64,000 nt of DNA from Kitasatospora sp. NBC_00374 (GCF_041434935.1 NZ_CP107964.1:6493001-6557000), one strand, 5' to 3'; positions 43,159 to 51,562 are shown, numbered from the stretch's first letter. Notes: a model not told the origin generated them from the letters alone. Translations and numbers: made by a program.

Positions 43159-44835
43159 TCACCGCTGAATCCCTGGTCGGCGGAGGTAGTTGGGGCCGGT
43201 GGTGTAGTGCTTGTTGATGTCGGCGGCGCCGGAGCGTTCCTTGCTGAGCAGGGTGCCGGCGGTGACCATGGCCTTGACCGGGAGCCGCTCGGCGTCCAGC
43301 AGCCGGGTGCGCAGCGGTTCGCCGGCCGCGCCGAGGCGGTCCACGGCTTCGGTGAGGGCGGTGCGCAGCAGGCCGAGGGTCTGGTCCAGGGGCGCCCGGC
43401 CGTGGGCGGCCAGCGCGAAGGCGGGTGCGGCGGTGCACAGGTGGGCGGTGATGGTGGTGAACAGGTCGGTGAGCGCCAGGTCGTCCTCGCCGAAGATCCG
43501 CCGGTCGTCGAACTCCCGGACGAACCGGCCGAGTTCGCCGATCCTCGCGGTGTTGACCCGCGGGCCGTCGTTGTCCTTGAGGAGCAGGCGCAGCCGGGTG
43601 CGGCCGCCGGGGCGGTCCAGGACCAGCGAGGTGTTCTGCTGGTGCGACTCCAGGGCGATGCCGTAGCCGAAGAGGGTGGTCTGCCAGTCCAGCAGCAGGG
43701 TCAGCAGGTCGCGGTAGAGGTCGAGCACCGCGCCGCCGTGGAAGCGGTCGGCGAGCTGGTCGACGACCAGTCGGCCGTCGGGCGCGGTGGCGGTCAGCGC
43801 GGCGAGCGGTACCGTGACGGCGCCGGACAGGCCGGTCGGGCAGCGGCGCAGCAGCACGGCCAGCAGTTCGTGCCCGGCATGCGCCCAGCGCTGCTCGTCG
43901 GCGTGCAGGATCCGCCCGGCGAAGCGCGGTTCGCGGGCGACGACGGCGGCCAGCAGCCGCTGCCCGGCGGCGCCGTCGGCCAGTGTGCCGGGCTTGATGG
44001 TGCGGCGGTTGCGCAGGCCCAGGGTGGCGGTGGCGAGCGGGAGTTTGAGGTGGCAGGACGGGTCCCCGGCGACGGCGACGGTCCGCATCGAGAGGGTCGG
44101 CAGCACGTCGAGGCGGGGCGCCTCGGCGAGGGCGGCGCCGGGCACCAGCCGCTCCGGGTGGTGGTCGGCCGTCAAGGGGTGGACGGGCAGCACGGCCAGG
44201 CCCGGGCGCAGGCCCAGCTGCCGGGAGCTGGGCCACCAGGAGGGCAGCGGGCCGGTCCCGTGGACGGTCAGCAGCCGTTCCGGGACGGCCAGCCAGCGCA
44301 GTGCGAAGGTCGGGTGGAACTCTGGCGCGTATCGCCGCAGTTGGTCGTCGGTGAGGCCGGACCGGCCGCGTGCCGTGGGGTAGACCGGGTGGTCCAGGTA
44401 GGCGGCGAGGGTGTCGAAGGCGAGGGAGGCCGCCGGGCCGGTCCAGTCGGCGGTGTCCGGGCCGTACCGGTCGGCGAGCCGGGCGAGCACCTCGGCCCGG
44501 GAGGCCGAGTGCAGCCGCATGGTGGCCAGGGTCTGGCGGCACTCCTCGGCGAAGTCGAGGTGGCCCGGCCGGTCCCGGGGGTCGGCCAGTTCGGCCACCC
44601 GGCCGAGGATCTCCGGCAGGGTGGTGAGCCGGTGGCCCTCGGACTCCAGCAGCGGCAGCCTGGCGGCGTACTCGCTCTGGTACCCGTCCTCGGCGACCGG
44701 CAGCGCCAGCGTGCCGGACCGCAGCCAGGTGCCGTCCGTCCGCTGCTCGGGTACGCCGGCGCTGCGCAGCGCGACCACGTCCTCGCGCAGCAGTGCGCTG
44801 AGCACCCGCAGGGTCAGCGACTCGGCCTCGGTCAC
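43159..44835 (-). CDS. Second IucA/IucC-family NIS siderophore synthetase
   Basis: A 558-aa divergent member of the same family. Core motifs: FHPTFALRWLAVPERL (weaker ATP loop), LPVHPLTADH, PTLSMRTVAV, HLKLPLATATLGLRNRRTI, LESHQQNTSLVL and LLKDNDGPRVN, then KAMVTAGTLLSKERS. The His/Lys set is retained, so it should be active, but sequence differs strongly from its partner, consistent with a different substrate pair. GTG start overlaps the ATP-grasp stop (GTGA). Confidence 0.9.
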   Translation of the reverse strand: MTEAESLTLRVLSALLREDVVALRSAGVPEQRTDGTWLRSGTLALPVAEDGYQSEYAARLPLLESEGHRLTTLPEILGRVAELADPRDRPGHLDFAEECRQTLATMRLHSASRAEVLARLADRYGPDTADWTGPAASLAFDTLAAYLDHPVYPTARGRSGLTDDQLRRYAPEFHPTFALRWLAVPERLLTVHGTGPLPSWWPSSRQLGLRPGLAVLPVHPLTADHHPERLVPGAALAEAPRLDVLPTLSMRTVAVAGDPSCHLKLPLATATLGLRNRRTIKPGTLADGAAGQRLLAAVVAREPRFAGRILHADEQRWAHAGHELLAVLLRRCPTGLSGAVTVPLAALTATAPDGRLVVDQLADRFHGGAVLDLYRDLLTLLLDWQTTLFGYGIALESHQQNTSLVLDRPGGRTRLRLLLKDNDGPRVNTARIGELGRFVREFDDRRIFGEDDLALTDLFTTITAHLCTAAPAFALAAHGRAPLDQTLGLLRTALTEAVDRLGAAGEPLRTRLLDAERLPVKAMVTAGTLLSKERSGAADINKHYTTGPNYLRRPGIQR

Positions 44836-46028
44836 GGTGCGATCTCCCAGTGGTTGGCGGCGAGGAACCCGGCGACGGCCCGGTCGGCCGCGTCCTGGTC
44901 GGGGCCGACCGCCCAGACCAGGCCCAGGTAGTCGCGGTTGGTGCGGTAGTGCGCGTGCCGTTCGCCGAGCGCCCGGGTCGGCCGGTAGCCGAGCCGGACG
45001 CCGGCGCGGTCCTGCTCGACCGGCCCGGGGGCGGCGGTCAGGGTGCCGGCGCGCCCGGCGCAGACCGCCTCGATCCGGGCCCGGCGGTCGGCGCGCAGGC
45101 CGAGGTCGGCGGGGAGCCGCTCGCCGAGGTGGGCGCGCAGCACCAGCTCGAAGTACGGGATCTCCAGGAGCTGTTCGAGCAGCAGGTCGCAGTGGTCGCC
45201 GATGGCACGGTAGTTGACCTCGATCAGCCGGGCCCGGCCGTCCGGCTGGACGACGAACTCGGTGTGGCAGGCGCCGAGGCCGACGCCGAGGGCGTCCAGC
45301 TGGGCGAGCACCTGCGCCACCACCGGGGCCGGGTGGGCGGGGACGAACTCCAGTACCTCCTCGATGAAGTGCGGGGGCGCCGAGACCGTGGTGCGGTAGC
45401 CGCCGAGGACGTGCCGGACGGCGCCGTCGCCGAGGGTCTCCAGGGTGTACAGCCGGCCGGGCAGGAACTCCTCGACGACCAGGGCGGCGGCCGTTCTGCG
45501 GCCCCGGATCTCGGCGCACCGCCGCAGGAGCTCGCCGGCGTCGGCGACCAGGGCGACGTCCTCGCTGGCGACGCCCTCCCGCGGTTTGACCACGCAGGGG
45601 TAGGGCGGGTCGAGGTCGGCCGGGTCCTGTCCGGGGGCGAGTTCGGCGGACCAGACGGTGTCGAGGCCGGCCGCCGTGAGGTGGCGGCGCAGCTGGCCCT
45701 TGTTCTTGGTCCGCAGGGCGGCCCGCCAGTCCTTGGCGGCGAGCCCGAAGTACTCGGCGGCCAGGGCGGTCTGGGTCTGCAGGTGGTCGCTGTTGCTGAA
45801 CACCGCGTCCGGCGCCGCGTGCCGGGAGATCAGCCCGATCACCTCACGGAAGTCGTGCACCGCGCAGTCCAGCACCTCGGGGGCGAACTCCAGCCCGGCG
45901 TAGGCGCTGCGGTGCTGTTGCGGGCAGTCGGTGAGGACGGTGACGGTCAGCCCGAGCCGGGCGGCGGCGGGCAGGAAACCGAGGGTGACGGAGTCGGTGG
46001 GGTTCAGGGCGAGCAGGTAGAGCCGCAT
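44832..46028 (-). CDS. ATP-grasp ligase of the siderophore operon
   Basis: A 398-aa ATP-grasp enzyme, first gene of the NIS operon. The ATP-grasp core shows PYPCVVKPREGVASEDVALV (ATP-binding Lys and loop), AALVVEEFLPGRLYTLETLG and, as Mg-binding strand, ARLIEVNYRAIGDH. Such enzymes form amide or peptide bonds via an acyl phosphate. It could add an amino acid or diamine to the siderophore in a step separate from the two synthetases. ATG with GAGGA upstream; iron box about 330 bases before the start. Confidence 0.87.
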   Translation of the reverse strand: MRLYLLALNPTDSVTLGFLPAAARLGLTVTVLTDCPQQHRSAYAGLEFAPEVLDCAVHDFREVIGLISRHAAPDAVFSNSDHLQTQTALAAEYFGLAAKDWRAALRTKNKGQLRRHLTAAGLDTVWSAELAPGQDPADLDPPYPCVVKPREGVASEDVALVADAGELLRRCAEIRGRRTAAALVVEEFLPGRLYTLETLGDGAVRHVLGGYRTTVSAPPHFIEEVLEFVPAHPAPVVAQVLAQLDALGVGLGACHTEFVVQPDGRARLIEVNYRAIGDHCDLLLEQLLEIPYFELVLRAHLGERLPADLGLRADRRARIEAVCAGRAGTLTAAPGPVEQDRAGVRLGYRPTRALGERHAHYRTNRDYLGLVWAVGPDQDAADRAVAGFLAANHWEIAP

Positions 46029-46356
46029 TCATGGTCCTCGCTGTGGTCGACGGGCGTGGCGGATGGGGATCGGGTGATGGCGGGGGCCGGGTGGTGCGGG
46101 TGGGGTCCCGGCCGGCCCGGCCCGGGGGTGACCTTGAGTTCTTCACCCGGATGGCGCACTGTCACACCGTCGGTCGCTGCCGGATCCCGGTCAGCCCGAC
46201 CGGCGCGCGGCGGCGGCCGGACCGGGCGCGTCCGCCGGTCCGTGCGGTGCCGTCGACCGTGGTGTGCGCCGCGGTATCGGCGGCCGAATGGCCAGCTCGG
46301 CGTCACTCGTCGGAGTTGCCGGATCCGGCTGGGCGGTTGTCAGCACGAACCGCATG

Positions 46357-46375
46357 TTAGGTTAGGCGAACCTTA
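46357..46375. promoter_or_regulatory. Iron box, divergent siderophore promoter
   Basis: TTAGGTTAGGCGAACCTTA matches 17 of 19 positions of the DmdR/DtxR consensus, the best of the four boxes in the window. It lies between the NIS operon and the FhuF-like gene and could repress both. Confidence 0.92.
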
Positions 46376-46433
46376 TCTCGTCAAGTTGCGGCTTCGCCCC
46401 CTCGACTGATCGGACGCACCGTCAGTTGTGGAT

Positions 46434-46452
46434 CAAGGCAAGCCTCACCTTA
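46434..46452. promoter_or_regulatory. Second iron box before the FhuF-like gene
   Basis: CAAGGCAAGCCTCACCTTA matches 12 of 19 consensus positions and ends 19 bases before the FhuF-like ATG, the usual operator position. It is weaker than the box at 46357. Confidence 0.6.
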
Positions 46453-46471
46453 TCCCTTGCCGGGAGTCCCG

Positions 46472-47242
46472 ATGCTCCAGCTGACGGCCGATCAGCGTCA
46501 CCGGACGGACGAACTGTCCGAGACCTATCGGCTCCTCCTCGCCGCCTGCGACGGCGCCCTCCGGGTCGAGCTCACCGGTCGGCCGATGACCGGGCCCGGC
46601 TGGCGCCGGGCCGACACCCTGGCCTGCTCGGTGGAGGAGCTGGTGGCCGGCGAGAGCGCCCGGATCGCGGCCGAGCACGGCCGGGTACCGCGGACCCACG
46701 TCGCCGCCTCCCGCGCCCTGCACCACTACCTCTGGTCGGTCTCACTCCTCGTCAGCGGCCCCTGGTACCTCCAGGGCCGGATCCCGGACCTGCGCGCCAC
46801 CGACCTGTGGATCGCCCCGGCCGACGGCCGCCTGGCACTGCGCCCGGGCCGCTGGGCGGCCGGCGGCGGGGCGCAGCTGCGCAGCGCGGTCGCCGACCAC
46901 CTCGGGCCGGTGCTCGCCGCCTTCCAGCCGCTCGTCAAACGCGGCCCGCGCGCCCTGTGGGGGATGGCCGCCGACGACCTGGTCTCCGGCATCTGCCACC
47001 TCGGGAAGCTGCTCGGCGAGGAGGACCACGCGGTCGAGGCCGCGGCCGCGCTCCTGCCCGGAGACACCCCGCCCTTCCCCGGTGCCGCCGACTTCCGCCG
47101 CCTGACCGGCACCGGGGGCCGCACCCACTGGACCCGCACCCGGGCCGGCTGCTGTCTCTACTACGCCATCCGCCCCGACGAGGCCTGCGTCACCTGCCCG
47201 CGCACCGGCGACGAGGAGCGCGTCCGCCGCCTGGAGGCCTGA
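46472..47242 (+). CDS. FhuF-like 2Fe-2S ferric-siderophore reductase
   Basis: A 256-aa cytoplasmic protein. The C-terminal cluster motif RAGCCLYYAIRPDEACVTCP (CC-x10-C-x2-C) is the FhuF-type 2Fe-2S site. FhuF proteins reduce Fe(III) in imported siderophores to release iron. The N-terminal part (RALHHYLWSVSLLVSGPWYLQGRIP) matches the IucA/IucC-FhuF shared fold. ATG at 46472 with GGGAG before it. Directly behind an iron box and divergent from the NIS operon, which supports an iron-release role. Confidence 0.88.
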   Translation: MLQLTADQRHRTDELSETYRLLLAACDGALRVELTGRPMTGPGWRRADTLACSVEELVAGESARIAAEHGRVPRTHVAASRALHHYLWSVSLLVSGPWYLQGRIPDLRATDLWIAPADGRLALRPGRWAAGGGAQLRSAVADHLGPVLAAFQPLVKRGPRALWGMAADDLVSGICHLGKLLGEEDHAVEAAAALLPGDTPPFPGAADFRRLTGTGGRTHWTRTRAGCCLYYAIRPDEACVTCPRTGDEERVRRLEA

Positions 47243-47330
47243 GCCCCGCCCACCGCAGGCGGCTTGCCCTCGAGCAGGTCGAGGCTCCTGGGGTCGGCGG
47301 CCGTGGCCTCCCCCGACACCGCGCCACCCG

Positions 47331-47514
47331 TCCTGCGAGGGCCGGCCCTTCCGCGTCCGCCCCGGGGGCGTACGCCGATGCGGCGGGCGCCGCCGCGGCC
47401 ACGCTGCTGTGCGCGGCGGCCGTCCTCGCCGCCGGGATCGGCGGCCTGCTCTCCCGGCCGCTCCGCGCGGTCCGGCAACCGCCCGGCGGGAGCGGTCAGT
47501 TGTCCGGCGACTGA
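47331..47514 (+). pseudogene. Possible remnant of a membrane-protein C-terminus
   Basis: The frame gives AYADAAGAAAATLLCAAAVL, continuing through AAGIGGLLSRPLR to a stop at 47512-47514. Codons show the strong third-position G/C of real genes, and the segment looks like the last helix and basic tail of an MFS-type transporter. There is no start codon, ribosome site or further transporter sequence upstream; the frame upstream belongs to the shadow of the FhuF-like gene. It may be the relic of a lost exporter. Confidence 0.35.
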
Positions 47515-47717
47515 CGCCCGCAGCAGCGCGGGCAGCGGCAGTCGCCCCAGCGCAGCGGGTCGCGTGACGCCTCGTCGGTCCGGACGGTCGACCGGGAGAG
47601 AGTGCTGCGCTCGCCGTGCGGCGTCAGCCGGTACACCCGGATCGTCATCGCGCTCACCCGGCGCGATCCGTCCCGCTGTTTCCGGAGCAACCCGTCGACC
47701 CCTGCCGGCTCGTCCAT
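47496..47717 (-). CDS. Small hypothetical protein with Cys-rich tail
   Basis: A 73-aa protein starting MDEPAGVDGLL with the core MTIRVYRLTPHGERSTL and a tail CRCPRCC, a likely metal-binding knuckle. AGGAG precedes the ATG at 47717. Small proteins with this core-plus-CxCPRC layout occur beside XRE/DUF397 pairs in Streptomyces; here it is divergent from such a pair. Function unknown. Confidence 0.65.
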   Translation of the reverse strand: MDEPAGVDGLLRKQRDGSRRVSAMTIRVYRLTPHGERSTLSRSTVRTDEASRDPLRWGDCRCPRCCGRQSPDN

Positions 47718-47823
47718 CGCGAATCTCCTGACTTGGTCCGATTTCTGTTACAGCTTGGCCACGCAGCGTTACGATCGCCAGAGCAGGAAGTCCAACACCG
47801 CAAGTGACAGACCGGGGCCGTCC

Positions 47824-48675
47824 ATGCCGAACCCGCGAGAACTCGACCCCTCCGAATCGATGCAGGCACTCTTCGGCGCCGAACTACGCCGATTCCGAAC
47901 GGCCGCCGGACTCAGCCAGGAAGCCCTGGGGGAAGTCCTCGGTTACACCGGTTCACTGGTGGGCCAGGTGGAGACCGGACGACGCCTCCCCAGCAAGGAG
48001 TTCGCGCAGAGACTGGACGGCGCGCTCGACACGGGCGGTATCTTCGGGCGCTGGTGGCCGCACGTCGGTCGCAGCTCCTTCCCGCACTACTTCCGGTTGT
48101 ACGCCGAATTGGAGCGGCGGGCCTGCGCCATCTCCGAGTACTCCGGAAACTTCATTCCCGGCCTGGCGCAGACCGAGGGTTACATGCGGGCGGTGTTCCG
48201 TTCGGCGATGCCGGTGGCCGACGAGCAGGAGGTCGAGGCGCAGGTCAAGAACCGTCTCGGGCGCCAGCACCTGCTCGGGAGTCCAACACGACCGCTGTTG
48301 TGGTGGCTCACCGACGAGGCGGCCCTGATCAGACCGGCGGGCGGGCACGGCGTCATGTCCGACCAGTTGCGGTTCCTGGGCGAACTGATCCGGTCGCACC
48401 TGGCCGTGGTCCAGATCCTTCCGATCAAACAAGGCCCGCACGCATTGCTCGAGGGTGTAATGAGCCTGATGTCCTTTGCGGACGGCAGCCCCGACATGGC
48501 CTACATCGAAGGGCCGCACGCCGCCATCCTGGTGGAAGACGTGACAACCGTTCGCAAGTGCCAACTGTCCTTCGATCTGGCCAGGGCCGATGCCCTGACC
48601 CCCGCGGCGTCACTGGCCCTGATCGACGCCGCGGCCCGGGAACACACGCAGCACGCCCGGGCCGAGGACGGCTGA
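47824..48675 (+). CDS. XRE-family regulator with DUF5753 domain
   Basis: A 283-aa regulator. The helix-turn-helix lies near residues 20-60 (TAAGLSQEALGEVLGYTGSLVGQVETGRR); the DUF5753 ligand-like domain follows (NFIPGLAQTEGYMRAVFRS; MSDQLRFLGELIRSHLAVVQILP). It is followed after 64 bases by a DUF397 gene, the normal two-gene layout, in contrast to the fused gene at 8152. I use ATG 47824 because homology starts there. Confidence 0.9.
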   Translation: MPNPRELDPSESMQALFGAELRRFRTAAGLSQEALGEVLGYTGSLVGQVETGRRLPSKEFAQRLDGALDTGGIFGRWWPHVGRSSFPHYFRLYAELERRACAISEYSGNFIPGLAQTEGYMRAVFRSAMPVADEQEVEAQVKNRLGRQHLLGSPTRPLLWWLTDEAALIRPAGGHGVMSDQLRFLGELIRSHLAVVQILPIKQGPHALLEGVMSLMSFADGSPDMAYIEGPHAAILVEDVTTVRKCQLSFDLARADALTPAASLALIDAAAREHTQHARAEDG

Positions 48676-48739
48676 AAAGCCCGCAGGAGGCAGGGGAGGG
48701 CACGCAATTCATGTCGCCGAACATATGAGGAGCACACGA

Positions 48740-48946
48740 ATGAACGTCGATCTGGAGCTGGCCGAGTGGCAGAAGAGCAGCTATAGCGGCGGAAACGGCG
48801 GACTGTGCGTCGAGATGGCGCGCACTTTCCTGAGCAGCGGTGTCGTACCGGTCCGGGACTCGAAGGATCCGGACGGCCCGAGTCTGGTGGTCGGCACCGA
48901 GGCATGGCGGTCCTTCGTGGGCTTCGCCGCCGCCTGCGAGATCTGA
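48740..48946 (+). CDS. DUF397 protein
   Basis: A 68-aa DUF397 protein (EWQKSSYSGGNGGLCVEMA, VVPVRDSKDPDGPSLVV, WRSFVGFA). These small proteins partner with XRE-DUF5753 regulators in Streptomyces development and antibiotic control. ATG 48740 has GAGGAG upstream; an ATG at 48725 lacks a ribosome site. A strong hairpin follows. Confidence 0.92.
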   Translation: MNVDLELAEWQKSSYSGGNGGLCVEMARTFLSSGVVPVRDSKDPDGPSLVVGTEAWRSFVGFAAACEI

Positions 48947-48950
48947 ACGT

Positions 48951-49001
48951 CCCGCCGCCGCCGGGGGCTCCCGTCCTGGCGGAGCCCTCAGCGGCGGCGG
49001 G
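48951..49001. terminator. Convergent hairpin terminator
   Basis: Outer arms CCCGCCGCCG (48951-48960) and CGGCGGCGGG (48992-49001) plus inner GGGCTCC/GGAGCCC (48965-48971, 48981-48987) form a long stem between the DUF397 gene and the convergent transporter, partly overlapping the latter's stop codon. Confidence 0.75.
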
Positions 49002-49884
49002 AGACCGCCACACCGGCCAGGCAGAGCGCGCCGCCGGCCAGGGTCAGCAGGGCCGGCACCTCGCCCAGTACGGCCCAGGCCATCAGCACCACCAGGGCCG
49101 GCACCGCGTAGGTGGTGGCACCCATCCTCCCGGCGGTCGTGCGGGCCAGGGCGTACGCCCAGGTGGTGAAGGCCAGCGCGGTCGGGAACAGGCCCAGGTA
49201 CACCACCCCGAGGGTGGCCGACAGGGGTGCCCGCCCGACCTGGTCCACCAGTTGGACGGAGAACGGCAGGCAGGCGGCCGTGCCGACCAGGCAGCCGAAC
49301 GTGGTGACCTGGAGCGGGGAGGCGTACCGCAGCGCGGGCTTCTGGGCCACCACCCCGCCCGCGTAGGTGACCGCCGCGAGCAGGCACAGCGCGATCCCCA
49401 GCACCGAACTCCCGCCGCCGCCCGACATCGACAGCCCGACCACCACCGCACCCGCGAACGAGACCGCCATGCCGGCCAGCAGCCTCGGCGGATACCCCTC
49501 GCCCAGCACCTTGCCGCCGATCAGCGCGATCAGCACCGGGCCGACGTTGACGACCATGGCCGCGGTGCCCGCGTCCACCTGCTGCTCGCCCCAGTTGAGG
49601 GCGACCATGTACGCCCCGAACCACAGCACCCCGGAGGCCGCGATCCCCGGCCAGGCCGCCCGCGGCGGCAGCCCCTCCCCGCGGACCGCGAGCAGGACGA
49701 GCAGCGCCACCGACCCCGCCAGCAGCCGCCCGAGCGCCAGCGCCCCCGGCCCGAAGTGCTCGCCCGCACCCCGGATCGCGACGAACGCCGACGCCCACAG
49801 CACCACCGTGGTCGAGACGGCGGCGAGCGCCCTGCGGTCCATCCGTGCCACTGCCGGTGCCACTACGGTGTCTCCCTCGGTCAT
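48988..49884 (-). CDS. EamA-family (DMT) transporter
   Basis: A 298-aa membrane protein with ten hydrophobic helices in two EamA repeats (TTVVLWASAFVAIRGAGEHFGPGALALGRLLAG; LCLLAAVTYAGGVVAQKPALR; GLFPTALAFTTWAYALARTTAGR). Substrate unknown. GGCG-rich DNA upstream holds no iron box, so it is not clearly part of the siderophore system. Confidence 0.88.
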   Translation of the reverse strand: MTEGDTVVAPAVARMDRRALAAVSTTVVLWASAFVAIRGAGEHFGPGALALGRLLAGSVALLVLLAVRGEGLPPRAAWPGIAASGVLWFGAYMVALNWGEQQVDAGTAAMVVNVGPVLIALIGGKVLGEGYPPRLLAGMAVSFAGAVVVGLSMSGGGGSSVLGIALCLLAAVTYAGGVVAQKPALRYASPLQVTTFGCLVGTAACLPFSVQLVDQVGRAPLSATLGVVYLGLFPTALAFTTWAYALARTTAGRMGATTYAVPALVVLMAWAVLGEVPALLTLAGGALCLAGVAVSRRR

Positions 49885-49971
49885 CCGGCCAACCTAGGCC
49901 GTGCTCCCGATCGCTGGAAAGCGGGTTTCGTCCCGCTCCGCCCTGGCCCGGGTGGTCGAGTGCCCGTCCGT

Positions 49972-51207
49972 TCAGCGCCCGGTCGCGACCCTGGGCGGGA
50001 TCCTCGTCGCCGGGTGGTCGCGGCGGCGGTAGCGGGCCTCGGTGGCGGTGGTGAGCGCGAGCAGCGCGGCTGCGGCCGCGGCCGCGCAGGTGACCAGGAA
50101 CGGCGCGGCCGGGCCGTGCAGGTCGGCGAGCCGGCCGGCCAGGACGGTGCCGGCGGACTGGGCCAGGGTGATGCTGCTGACCAGGGCGGCCATCGCCTCG
50201 CCCAGGCGGTCGGCGGGGACGGCGCGTTCGGTGAGACCGAACATCGTGATCATCTGCGGGGCGACGGCGACGCCGAGGCAGCCGATGCCGACGGCGAGTG
50301 CGCTCAGGGTGCCGGCGCCGGGCAGCAGCAGGGAGGAGGAGAGCAGCAGGACCGTGCCGGCCTTCAGCCGCAGCGGCAGCCCGAACCGCGCGGACAGCGC
50401 CGCGGTGGCCACCCCGGCGAAGGAGCTGGTGAGGCCGAGCAGCCCGTAGAGCAGGCCTGCCGCGCCGGGGTGGCCGAGGTGCTCGGTGGTCGCGGTGACG
50501 CCGACCTGGACGGATCCGAAGCAGACCCCGAGCAGCGCCATGCCGCCCAGCAGCAGGACGAAGGGGGTGGTCGACAGGGCCTCGCGGGAGCGCGGTGAGC
50601 GGCCGGCGGTTCCGGCCGGGGCGGTGCGGTGGCGGGCGAACAGCGTCCCGCAGACGCCGACCAGGGCGGCGGCGAGCAGCAGCCCGGCGGCCGGGTCGAG
50701 CAGCGTCGCGAGGATGCCGACCACGGCCGGCCCCGCCGTGAAGCTGATCTCGTCCATGATGCCGTCCAGCGAGATCGCCGCGGCGGCGGACTCCCGGTCG
50801 CCGTCGGCGAGCCGGACCCACCGGCTGCGCGAGAGCGGGCCGACCAGGGGGACGGACAGGCCGATCAGGGCGGCGGGCGCGAGCTGCGCCGGCAGCGGGA
50901 GGTCGAGTTCGGAGGCCGCGACCAGGGCCAGGATCGCCAGGGCGTTGACGGCCGCGGCGACCAGCCCGACCACCCGCTGGCCGCGCCGGTCGGCGAGCCG
51001 CCCGACCAGCGGTCCGGCCACGGCCTGGGACACCGCGAGTGCGCTGGTGACGGCCGAACCCCGCCACACGCTGCCGGAGTTGTGGCTGACCAGGAGCAGA
51101 CTGCCGATCGGGCACATCGCGTTGGGCAGCCGGCCGAGCAGGGACCAGAGCAGGACGCTGCGGCCGGTCAGCCGCACGGCGGCCTTGAAACGTGTGACAG
51201 CGGCCAT
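49972..51207 (-). CDS. MFS transporter, candidate siderophore exporter
   Basis: A 411-aa transporter with about twelve hydrophobic helices. The MFS loop 2-3 motif appears as GPLVGRLADRRGQR, and AGVATAALSARFGLPLRLKAG is the second-half equivalent. An iron box lies about 340 bases upstream, so it is probably iron-regulated and could export the NIS siderophore. ATG at 51207. A strong hairpin at 51410-51455 stands between iron box and start and may attenuate expression. Confidence 0.85.
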   Translation of the reverse strand: MAAVTRFKAAVRLTGRSVLLWSLLGRLPNAMCPIGSLLLVSHNSGSVWRGSAVTSALAVSQAVAGPLVGRLADRRGQRVVGLVAAAVNALAILALVAASELDLPLPAQLAPAALIGLSVPLVGPLSRSRWVRLADGDRESAAAAISLDGIMDEISFTAGPAVVGILATLLDPAAGLLLAAALVGVCGTLFARHRTAPAGTAGRSPRSREALSTTPFVLLLGGMALLGVCFGSVQVGVTATTEHLGHPGAAGLLYGLLGLTSSFAGVATAALSARFGLPLRLKAGTVLLLSSSLLLPGAGTLSALAVGIGCLGVAVAPQMITMFGLTERAVPADRLGEAMAALVSSITLAQSAGTVLAGRLADLHGPAAPFLVTCAAAAAAALLALTTATEARYRRRDHPATRIPPRVATGR

Positions 51208-51409
51208 CAGCCGCCACCCCCCGGGGCGGGGCCGCGTCGGGGTGCCCGCCTCCCGTCCGTCGGCCCTGGCTGGTCTGACAGCGTGCGGGTGAGCCTCGAC
51301 CGTACGGGTGGGCCGGGCGGGCCGGTAAGGGGCGGATCGCCCAGCGGGCCGGGGCCGGCGGGTACGGGGGAGTTGGAGGAGCCACCAAGGGGGCCTGGGT
51401 GAAACGCCG

Positions 51410-51455
51410 ACGGCCCCGCCCGCCCGATGGACCGTCACCGGGTGGGCGGGGCCGT
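51410..51455. terminator. Hairpin between iron box and MFS start
   Basis: ACGGCCCCGCCC (51410-51421) is perfectly complementary to GGGCGGGGCCGT (51444-51455), with a short inner CCCG/CGGG pairing. It could be an attenuator for the MFS gene or end a small transcript. Confidence 0.65.
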
Positions 51456-51543
51456 GGCTTCGCCGGTGCCCGCGAGACCCCTCGCGCGGACACCGAAGTC
51501 GATGGTCCGGGGCCCGCGCGTCGAGGCGCGAGCCACAGCCGGT

Positions 51544-51562
51544 GAAGCTTAGGCAACCCTAA
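51544..51562. promoter_or_regulatory. Iron box upstream of the MFS gene
   Basis: GAAGCTTAGGCAACCCTAA matches 14 of 19 positions of the iron-box consensus. It lies between the MerR gene's stop and the MFS start, so it probably serves the MFS gene. Confidence 0.72.

Larger units (their letters stand above)
46029..46471. other. Divergent control region of the NIS operon and FhuF-like gene
   Basis: A 443-base gap between two divergent starts. It holds two iron boxes (46357-46375 and 46434-46452) close to the right-hand gene. The left part 46040-46340 is high-GC and non-coding, a long leader for the ATP-grasp operon if transcription starts near the left iron box. Confidence 0.65.

Noticed and set aside
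43085..44542. 485-codon minus frame within the second NIS synthetase
   Set aside because: Off-frame shadow of the 43159-44835 synthetase; low-complexity Arg/Pro sequence.
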